Source: Saprospiraceae bacterium
GTDB lineage: Bacteria; Bacteroidota; Bacteroidia; Chitinophagales; Saprospiraceae
DNA: 5,862 bases
Assembly: GCA_020436955.1 (NCBI GenBank)
Contig: JAGQWW010000189.1
Span: 1-5,862 of the forward strand
Reading direction: 5' to 3'
Both the position numbers and the translations under genes were made by a program. How positions within the stretch are numbered: position 1 is the stretch's first letter; every line of letters begins with the position of its first letter. Under the pieces are notes generated by a model. The model did not search any database. It was given only the letters and a program-made list of their open reading frames with translations, and was not told where the DNA came from. Below, piece by piece: positions 1 to 4,717 of this stretch.

Positions 1-763
1 AAAATCATTGGCTGGTTTCTCACCTGAAAGCTGGGAAGTTGCTGAGGAAGGACTATTGTATGACAGGAAATGGCTCCTGGTAGATGAAAACGGTAATTTT
101 TGCACCCAAAGGAAATTCCCTCAAATGGCTCGCCTGCAAGCCGCAATCAAGGATGACTTTTTAGTTATATCAAAATTGGATGCGACCGATTCTATTGAGA
201 TTCCGCTGGAAAATTCGGCGATCGGAGGTATGGAGGAAGTAAAAGTTTGGAGCGATAAAACCATGGCATTTGCTGAGGAGCAAATTTATAATGACTGGCT
301 TTCTGATGCCCTGGGTTTTGCAGTAAAATTGTACCGTCAGACAGACGCCTCGAGGAGGGTGCACGAACGGTTTGGAACAGAAAAGACGGTTTCGTTTGCT
401 GACTCACAGCCGTTTTTGGTGGTTGGAACAGCTTCTTTAGCTGACCTTGAGAAAAGATTGGGTAATGAGATTAACATGAACCGCTTTCGTCCAAATATGG
501 TAATCGAAACAGAAACTCCATTTGTTGAGGATACCTGGGAATTATTTCAATTGGGCAATATCCCTTTGAAAAAGACAAAGTTGTGCGGAAGGTGTAAAAT
601 GGTCAACGTAAATCAAGAAATTGGTAAACCTGATATGGACCTGCTTGGATTCCTCGGTGGATTTAGAAGAAATGAAAATAGCATCGATTTTGGTATTAGA
701 GCCAAATGGTCTAACTACGATGGAATTAAAATTCTTACGGTTAATCAACCGCTTAGTTTTTAA
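1..763 (+). CDS. MOSC-domain protein (MOSC N-terminal barrel + MOSC), 5'-truncated by the window edge
   Basis: The reading frame is open from the first bases: Lys-Ser-Leu (codons from position 2) precedes Ala-Gly-Phe, matching the Pro-Ile/Val-Lys-Ser-Leu motif near the start of MOSC N-terminal domains. The TTG at 8 is therefore not a real start; roughly 10-20 residues are probably missing. Numbering from that TTG, residues 1-85 are the N-terminal barrel (GLLYDRKWLLVDENG at 15-29, TQRKFPQMA at 33-41). The MOSC domain follows, with DSQPFLVV at 132-139, RFRPNMVIE at 159-167 and CGRC at 193-196. In the mARC/YcbX family a cysteine of this CxRC motif coordinates molybdenum, so binding of a sulfurated Mo cofactor is likely; such proteins reduce N-hydroxylated compounds or carry sulfur. 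Substrate unknown. The very C-terminus (ILTVNQPLSF) departs from the usual VGD-type ending. The gene runs tail to tail into the prenyltransferase gene with a 4-base overlap and no terminator between. Family is certain; reaction is not. Confidence 0.9.
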   Translation, partial: KSLAGFSPESWEVAEEGLLYDRKWLLVDENGNFCTQRKFPQMARLQAAIKDDFLVISKLDATDSIEIPLENSAIGGMEEVKVWSDKTMAFAEEQIYNDWLSDALGFAVKLYRQTDASRRVHERFGTEKTVSFADSQPFLVVGTASLADLEKRLGNEINMNRFRPNMVIETETPFVEDTWELFQLGNIPLKKTKLCGRCKMVNVNQEIGKPDMDLLGFLGGFRRNENSIDFGIRAKWSNYDGIKILTVNQPLSF

Positions 764-1623
764 AGATAAAAGTCAAGGATCGCTAAGCTGGCAAAGATGA
801 CGCTGGCTATACCATTGGTAGTAAAAAAGGCAAGGTTTACTTTGCTAAGGTCGTTTGGTTTTACCAAAAGATGCTGGTACAGCAGCAGTCCTAAAAAGAC
901 CAGCACTCCGCCGTAAAAAATCCATTGTAATCCAGGATACTGCTGGTGCATCAGGTAAGCTGCTGAAAGCATAAACACAGCTGCCAAAGCATGACTAACT
1001 TCCGAAATCCTTAATCCCCTTTTTCTTCCAAAAGAAGATGGGATGGAGTAAAGTGATTGAGACTGATCAAATTGTTCATCTTGCAAAGCATAGATAACAT
1101 CAAAACCAACAACCCAAAAAAGTACTACCAGTGATAATAATATAGGAATAGCATCAAAACCCCCTCCTGCTGCCAGGTAAGCACCGATTGGCGCTAATGA
1201 AAGTCCCAATCCTAATACAAAGTGGCAAAGCCAGGTAAATCTTTTTGTATAGGAGTACCCTAAAACCACTAACAAGGCGATGGGAGAAAGGTAAAAACAC
1301 AGGGGATTGATAAACCAGGTGGTTGCTATAAAGGCTACACAATTGATAATAACAAAAGTAAGGGCGGCCTTCGGGCTGATGACACCGGCCGGTATTTCCC
1401 GATTTGCTGTTCGAGGATTTTGGCTGTCAATATCACGGTCCAAATATCTGTTGAAGGCCATCGCTGCACTACGCGCAAAGACCATACATAAAACTACTAG
1501 CAATAAAGTAAACCATGAAAAGGAGCCGCCTGGTAAGTTGATGGCCAGGAAAAAGCCTGTCAAGGCAAATGGCAGGGCAAAAATGGTATGACTAAACTTT
1601 ATGAGCGAAAGGTAATTCTTCAT
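760..1623 (-). CDS. mqnP: UbiA-family polyprenyltransferase, probably menaquinone prenyltransferase MqnP
   Basis: This 287-residue integral membrane prenyltransferase transfers a polyprenyl chain to an aromatic acceptor in quinone synthesis. The N-terminus SHTIFALPFAL (11-21) is typical. The first Asp motif is NRYLDRDID (N58, D62, D66), followed by NPRTANREIPAG (69-80). The second Asp region is DVIYALQDEQFD (D175, Y178, D182, D186), followed by SIPSSFG (193-199). These bind Mg-diphosphate of the prenyl donor. About eight or nine hydrophobic segments and the full length fit UbiA. The NPRT and SIP signatures resemble the 'UbiA-other' group found with the futalosine pathway, where the acceptor is 1,4-dihydroxy-6-naphthoate (MqnP). 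Annotation as 4-hydroxybenzoate prenyltransferase (UbiA) is the alternative, but Bacteroidota use menaquinone, so MqnP is preferred by inference. The ATG at 1623 is directly followed by the expected N-terminus. No strong promoter is seen: between the upstream terminator and the start there are only one-mismatch -7 boxes (TTTCTTTG at 1653-1660 and a TATATTTC nearby). Confidence 0.88.
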   Translation of the reverse strand: MKNYLSLIKFSHTIFALPFALTGFFLAINLPGGSFSWFTLLLVVLCMVFARSAAMAFNRYLDRDIDSQNPRTANREIPAGVISPKAALTFVIINCVAFIATTWFINPLCFYLSPIALLVVLGYSYTKRFTWLCHFVLGLGLSLAPIGAYLAAGGGFDAIPILLSLVVLFWVVGFDVIYALQDEQFDQSQSLYSIPSSFGRKRGLRISEVSHALAAVFMLSAAYLMHQQYPGLQWIFYGGVLVFLGLLLYQHLLVKPNDLSKVNLAFFTTNGIASVIFASLAILDFYL

Positions 1624-1680
1624 TTGTGTTCCAATTGATGGAAATATAACTGCAAAGAAAACCTTTGGTTCTAAAATAAC

Positions 1681-1710
1681 AAAGGTGATGTCCCGAAAGA
1701 CACCACCTTT
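1681..1710 (-). terminator. Hairpin terminator of the DUF1573 lipoprotein gene
   Basis: Arms AAAGGTGATGTC (1681-1692) and GACACCACCTTT (1699-1710) pair over 12 bp around a 6-base loop. The single imperfect position is A·C in plus-strand RNA but a G·U wobble in minus-strand RNA. The loop read on the minus strand is UUUCGG, so a UUCG tetraloop closed by U·G is possible. On the minus strand it begins 26 bases after the lipoprotein stop and is followed by GTTATTTTAG, a moderately U-rich tail. It should separate the lipoprotein transcript from the prenyltransferase gene downstream. Confidence 0.72.
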
Positions 1711-1736
1711 ATTATAATTTATTTTTACTCTTCAGA

Positions 1737-2246
1737 TTACTGAGCAGGAGCTTCTGCTGGAGTAACGTTTCCTTTCAATGCTAGGAAAGACTGAGGAGGA
1801 TTGGTGTTTGCAGTGATAGTAACTTTCTGCGTGCGAGCACCTTTTTTACCTTTGCTGTTAAATTCTACAGTAATCTCACCAGCTTCACCTGGAGCGATTG
1901 GTTCACGTGGCCACTTTGGTACAGTACATCCACAGCTACCTTTTGCATTGCTGATAATCAATGGCTCATTACCGTCATTTTTGAAGTTGAAAGTATGAAC
2001 TACGATTTCACCTTCATCAACAGTACCGAACTCATAATCAGTTTCTTCGAAAGTCATGGTAGTGATAGGACCTGTTGGTTCCTGGTTAGCAGCTGGCTGC
2101 ACCTGAGGATCTTCAGTACCTGCAGTCGTTGCTTCAGTAGTTGTTGCATTTTCATCGCCAGCGCCTTCTGCACTGTCATTGTTACATGCTGCCAAAAAAG
2201 CTACAGCCAATAAAGCTAAGAATAAGGTTTTGATACGATTCATCAT
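1737..2246 (-). CDS. DUF1573-domain lipoprotein
   Basis: This is a secreted, lipid-anchored protein of unknown function. From the ATG at 2246 it has 169 residues: a signal peptide (basic NRIK, hydrophobic LFLALLAVAFLA) ending in the lipobox LAAC with the lipidated Cys at 21. A Thr/Glu/Ala/Pro-rich linker to about residue 65 follows, then a DUF1573 beta-sandwich: DYEFGTVDEGE (about 70-80), HTFNFKNDGNEPLII, the hallmark GSCGCTVPKWP with two cysteines, then IAPGEAGEI and VEFNSKGKKG. DUF1573 resembles Ig-like/ASH beta domains and is abundant in Bacteroidota; a role in the cell envelope is inference. The frame stays open to an ATG at 2291, but that would put 15 polar residues ahead of the signal peptide. 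The adjacent ATGs at 2246 and 2243, preceded by an A-rich run, fit much better; choice between these two is open. No Shine-Dalgarno is visible. The C-terminus is a short Ala/Pro tail (TPAEAPAQ). Confidence 0.88.
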   Translation of the reverse strand: MMNRIKTLFLALLAVAFLAACNNDSAEGAGDENATTTEATTAGTEDPQVQPAANQEPTGPITTMTFEETDYEFGTVDEGEIVVHTFNFKNDGNEPLIISNAKGSCGCTVPKWPREPIAPGEAGEITVEFNSKGKKGARTQKVTITANTNPPQSFLALKGNVTPAEAPAQ

Positions 2247-2306
2247 TTTAGATTGATTTTGGACTGATTTGTATAATTTGGTTGTTACCATTCAAATAAG
2301 TAGGTG

Positions 2307-2314
2307 CAAAAATA
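2307..2314 (-). promoter_or_regulatory. Candidate -7 box for the DUF1573 lipoprotein gene
   Basis: The minus strand reads TATTTTTG, an exact fit to the Bacteroidota -7 consensus TAnnTTTG, placing the transcript start near 2300 and a leader of about 55 bases before the ATG at 2246. There is no TTG at the usual -33 distance (17-23 bases upstream). Instead, a repeat-rich block of TGTTAA boxes begins about 24 bases upstream. In AT-rich DNA such a box can occur by chance, so the call rests on position. Confidence 0.4.
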
Positions 2315-2337
2315 TATTTTATCTGGACTTCGGCGCT

Positions 2338-2379
2338 GTTAACAGGTCGACAAAAAGTGTTAACGACCTGTTAAGCGAC
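2338..2379. promoter_or_regulatory. Inverted repeat and TGTTAA boxes, candidate operator upstream of the lipoprotein gene
   Basis: A perfect 11-bp inverted repeat has arms TTAACAGGTCG (2339-2349) and CGACCTGTTAA (2364-2374) separated by 14 bases. Within the same block TGTTAA occurs three times in direct orientation at 2338, 2358 and 2369, spaced 20 and 11 bases, close to two turns and one turn of the helix. The last two units form a near tandem repeat (TGTTAACGACC, TGTTAAGCGAC). CTGTTAACAG at 2336-2345 is itself a palindrome. The block lies at roughly -37 to -78 from the inferred lipoprotein transcript start, a usual place for an activator. No T-tract follows on either strand, so it is not a good terminator. 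Regulator unknown. Confidence 0.5.
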
Positions 2380-2756
2380 TGGTTTTCAATGTTTTTTAAA
2401 GCTTTTTTATAAATGAATTATTATTATTCATCATGTAAAAATAGCTCATTTTGAAAACTGACACTAAAATTTACATTCCAGAAACTCCAACGAAAAAAAT
2501 TGGCTTGGGTTTAATTTTAAAAGCAGAATTTTTTCTGCAATAATCCACTTTTTCTGCCTTCTAACTGACATAACCCATTCCGTGAACATCCTTCACTTGA
2601 AATCCATATCCAGATACCTTATTATTAGTTATGATTTCTCAATTGGTTCAACCTTAGAATTTTGAAACCTGACATTAGGGTATTTATTGTCAATAATGAT
2701 TCAATGGCAAAAGTATCTTTGTAGGGTGTCGAAGTATACTTTAAAAATCCAGGATT
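2380..2756. other. AT-rich gene-free stretch between the operator-like block and the leader-peptide gene
   Basis: No credible coding frame is seen on either strand; the longest ATG-led runs are a few codons except a 31-codon frame running into the peptide gene out of phase. There are no tRNA-like or rRNA-like segments. Small structures present are ATGAAT/ATTCAT arms (2413-2418, 2426-2431), GCAGAA/TTCTGC arms with a TTTT loop (2523-2538), and GTGAA/TTCAC arms (2582-2596). Three CTGACA hexamers occur at 2458, 2565 and 2669, the outer two inside an imperfect 19-base repeat (2449-2467 and 2660-2678). The right end holds the promoter of the peptide gene. Confidence 0.6.
2687..2721 (+). promoter_or_regulatory. 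Promoter of the Gly-Gly leader peptide gene
   Basis: TATCTTTG at 2714-2721 matches TAnnTTTG exactly. A TTG at 2687-2689 lies 24 bases upstream, slightly longer than the usual 17-23 base spacing. The transcript would start near 2728, giving a leader of about 30 bases before the ATG at 2757. The identical octamer TATCTTTG also forms the -7 box of asd in this window, which supports its being the house promoter type. Confidence 0.6.
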
Positions 2757-2957
2757 ATGAAAAAACGAATTACTATTTCAAATTTTGCTGAACAGAAATT
2801 AACTACTGAAGAAAGTAAGCAAGTGAAAGGTGGCGCGACCCGAGTTAGAAGACCAGGTCGGACAACTATCGTTTCCATTTGGGATGACGTAGATGTAAGA
2901 ATTGATGGAGGTCTCAGAAAGAATTCTGATATGACGGTTAGGATTATTCGTCGCTAA
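2757..2957 (+). CDS. Small precursor-like peptide with double-glycine leader (putative RiPP or bacteriocin-type precursor)
   Basis: The 66-residue product opens with a leader MKKRITISNFAEQKL followed by TTEESKQVKGG, closely matching leaders of Bacteroidota natural-product and bacteriocin-type precursors. The leader has a basic start, a hydrophobic/Leu patch, an acidic stretch, then Lys-Gly-Gly at 24-26. In that class a C39-peptidase ABC transporter or other protease cuts after Gly-Gly. Cleavage would release a 40-residue core (27-66) with nine Arg, one Lys and five Asp, net about +5. The core has no Cys or Glu, so lanthionines or disulfides are excluded, though six Ser/Thr remain. It shows alternating hydrophobic/polar runs (TTIVSIW, VDVRID, MTVRIIRR) suggestive of beta strands and has a second Gly-Gly at 51-52. 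A promoter sits 36 bases ahead of the ATG; AGGA at 2751-2754 is too close to be a good ribosome site. No modifying enzyme, immunity gene or transporter is in view, so the function is unknown; a signalling or secreted peptide is equally possible. Its last 14 bases overlap the opposite gene. Confidence 0.7.
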   Translation: MKKRITISNFAEQKLTTEESKQVKGGATRVRRPGRTTIVSIWDDVDVRIDGGLRKNSDMTVRIIRR

Positions 2958-4500
2958 TTCCCTTTGCCATGGTTCTGTTTCGGAAGTCTGTTTGAACAGC
3001 TTCCGAAAATGAAACCTGTTCTATTTTAGAATCCACCCATGCCTGAAAATTGAAGTAACGCATCATTGTTGCTTCTCTTTTTTCATTTTCCAGCCCGCTT
3101 AGTTTTCCTCTCAATTTTTCCAAAAGCTGCTTTTGTTTCTTTTTCCCGGTAATCTCATCTATCTGGTTGAGGAAATCCATAATGTAGGACTCAAACTGGT
3201 AAATTCGTTTCTCTTTGGTGAGATATCGCCTGGTAGATCTGATTAGAGATTGTAGCAGAACGTAGTTCTTCATTTCGAAATGGATAATCAGATTTAATAC
3301 CCGGGATAATGCCTGTAAATCTTGCCTTTCAACATTCTTGGACATGTTTAGCCACTGATTGAGATATTCCAGCGCTAAATCGAAAGCGCCGTTAGCAAAA
3401 TATATGGTGAAGTATTGAAAGTAAAAATTACCCTTTTCAAAAGCGGCTTTTTCAAACTTTTGAATTTCCTTTTGGTGACTTTCCAATTCCTGCAAGCCTC
3501 TTTCAAAATCTCCTGTTTCGATGCAAAGCCTGAAAATATTCATGTAGTACTGTCGATGTATCTTGAGCTGATCATCGCCTGTAATCGGTCGTATTCCTTT
3601 TAATTTTTCAAGGTTGTATTTGACTTCATCAAGTTTTTCAAGGTTACCACAGCTTATTACATGATTGTTGATGGCAGAAATATATTCCGAGACATCTTCT
3701 TTTAAAAACTCAGGTTTGGATTCGAATGTATGGACAAGTTCTTTGCTACTATCATAAAATCTGTGGAGATCTGATATAGAAAACTGATACAGGGATAAGA
3801 ATCTTAAATAATAAATTCTTGCCCAGAATCCCATGTTTTCCGGGGCCTCCGTGATATACCTATGTTCATAAAGCTTTTTTAGTCTTTCTTTTTGCTCCTT
3901 GCTACGCGATACATCTTTTCGGAGTTCCACCAAAAGTTGTAAAAACACATAACGATAGGCAGTTTGTAAATCGAGCTGGTGAAGGGCAAGCTGTTCCTGT
4001 GCTGAAATTTCCTCCAGATGCCCGTCCAAAAAATCAATATCGGTCCTTGCATAAGCTAATTCCTTTTCCCAACGTAACAATTCAATGAGATGGCCAAACT
4101 CTTCGTATTCAGTGCAAAATTTCTTGGCTTTTTGAATGCGGATGGCGCACTCAGGATAAAGTGACCTCTTAAATAAGACCTTAACATCCAACAGGTATTT
4201 TTTGAGTCGGTATTCAATGCTGGTCTTTTCGTCATAGGACTGCAAAGCATTCAATATGGTGTCGTACAGGTAAGCTTTCAATTCAGAAAACTTTCTGCTT
4301 TCAATGTGCTCACCGGGATACACTATTTCTTGCAAGGCTTCATCATCATATTCTTCCTGCTCATAAATGGCGTCAAACAAGAGTGCATACTTGTTGGACT
4401 TGTCACCGGTAGGGTTAACGCTTACTTTAAAATACCTTCTCTCAGTAGGCGAGAGGGATTTTATGAGGCGAAATAGTTTCAGTGAAGGAGTTTTAGCCAT
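2944..4500 (-). CDS. Uncharacterised alpha-helical, TPR-like protein (518 aa)
   Basis: I recognise the general type, a Bacteroidota hypothetical protein, but no function. There is no signal peptide or membrane segment, so it should be cytoplasmic. The N-terminal module carries LFRLIKSLSPTERRYFK (9-25), SNKYALLFDAI (35-45), and RKFSELKAYLYDTILNAL (69-86) followed by YDEKTS (89-94); these read like conserved helices. The rest is a run of helix pairs with TPR-like character, for example 102-128 (YLLDVKVLFKRSLYPECAI), 318-341 (NIFRLCIETGDFERGLQEL) and 361-385 (FTIYFANGAFDLALEYLNQW). A Lys/Glu-rich, possibly coiled segment occupies about 450-476. Such solenoids usually bind proteins or peptides; no catalytic motif is seen. 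The ATG at 4500 opens directly into the conserved helix and lies about 26 bases after a candidate promoter. The 3' end overlaps the peptide gene on the other strand by 14 bases. The gene is divergent from asd with 217 bases between. Confidence 0.85.
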   Translation of the reverse strand: MAKTPSLKLFRLIKSLSPTERRYFKVSVNPTGDKSNKYALLFDAIYEQEEYDDEALQEIVYPGEHIESRKFSELKAYLYDTILNALQSYDEKTSIEYRLKKYLLDVKVLFKRSLYPECAIRIQKAKKFCTEYEEFGHLIELLRWEKELAYARTDIDFLDGHLEEISAQEQLALHQLDLQTAYRYVFLQLLVELRKDVSRSKEQKERLKKLYEHRYITEAPENMGFWARIYYLRFLSLYQFSISDLHRFYDSSKELVHTFESKPEFLKEDVSEYISAINNHVISCGNLEKLDEVKYNLEKLKGIRPITGDDQLKIHRQYYMNIFRLCIETGDFERGLQELESHQKEIQKFEKAAFEKGNFYFQYFTIYFANGAFDLALEYLNQWLNMSKNVERQDLQALSRVLNLIIHFEMKNYVLLQSLIRSTRRYLTKEKRIYQFESYIMDFLNQIDEITGKKKQKQLLEKLRGKLSGLENEKREATMMRYFNFQAWVDSKIEQVSFSEAVQTDFRNRTMAKGISDE

Positions 4501-4532
4501 TTGGAAAACCGGATTATTAATGATTAACTTTC

Positions 4533-4564
4533 CAAAAATGGTTCATTTAAAAGGTATTTCCAAA
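4533..4564 (-). promoter_or_regulatory. Candidate promoter of the helical-repeat protein gene
   Basis: On the minus strand TTTG (4561-4564) is separated by 20 bases from CATTTTTG (4533-4540), which differs from the -7 consensus TAnnTTTG only at the first base. The spacing is ideal and would place the transcript start near 4526, about 26 bases before the ATG at 4500. TTTCCAAA occurs at 4529-4536 and 4557-4564, overlapping both boxes, with an inverted copy at 4500-4507. Confidence 0.45.
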
Positions 4565-4650
4565 TGAAGGCTTTAAATTAGAAACCTGACTAATGGGAAA
4601 AAGTAGCTTCAATTTCTGTTTAGATAAAGACTTTGTAAATGACATAAAAA

Positions 4651-4685
4651 TTACTCGCAAAACCGGATTCATGCCCTTATCTTTG
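4651..4685 (+). promoter_or_regulatory. Promoter of asd
   Basis: TATCTTTG at 4678-4685 is an exact TAnnTTTG -7 box and is followed by GCGGCG, a common sequence around Bacteroidota transcript starts. The -33 region is poor: TTA at 4651-4653 replaces TTG, 24 bases upstream, the same spacing as at the peptide gene promoter. Transcription would begin near 4692, leaving an AT-rich leader of about 26 bases to the ATG at 4718. Confidence 0.6.
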
Positions 4686-4717
4686 CGGCGATTTTAAACA
4701 TATTAAAAATTTCATCC

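Noticed and set aside
8..10. TTG as start codon of the MOSC protein
   Set aside because: The frame is open upstream and the preceding Lys-Ser belongs to the conserved Pro-x-Lys-Ser-Leu motif, so the true start lies before the window.
1307..1591. 94-codon open frame on the plus strand inside the prenyltransferase gene
   Set aside because: It is the antisense of conserved UbiA motifs; its Lys/Ala-rich composition is a by-product of the membrane-protein codons.
2247..2291. Upstream ATG giving a 184-residue lipoprotein
   Set aside because: It would add 15 mostly polar residues ahead of a complete lipoprotein signal peptide; the tandem ATGs at 2246/2243 fit the signal peptide better.
2339..2374. 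The 11-bp inverted repeat as an intrinsic terminator
   Set aside because: The spacer is long, there is no T-tract immediately after either arm, and no gene ends beside it; a regulator site fits better.
2523..2538. GCAGAA-TTTT-TTCTGC hairpin as a terminator
   Set aside because: The stem is only six pairs, no T-tract follows directly, and no gene ends nearby on either strand.
2380..2756. CRISPR array, tRNA or riboswitch in the long gene-free stretch
   Set aside because: There are no regularly spaced repeats of CRISPR length, no cloverleaf arms with a TTC loop, and no recognisable aptamer core; only short imperfect repeats are present.
2696..2791. 31-codon plus-strand frame crossing into the peptide gene
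   Set aside because: It begins upstream of the inferred transcript start, has no recognisable sequence character, and is out of phase with the convincing leader-peptide frame.
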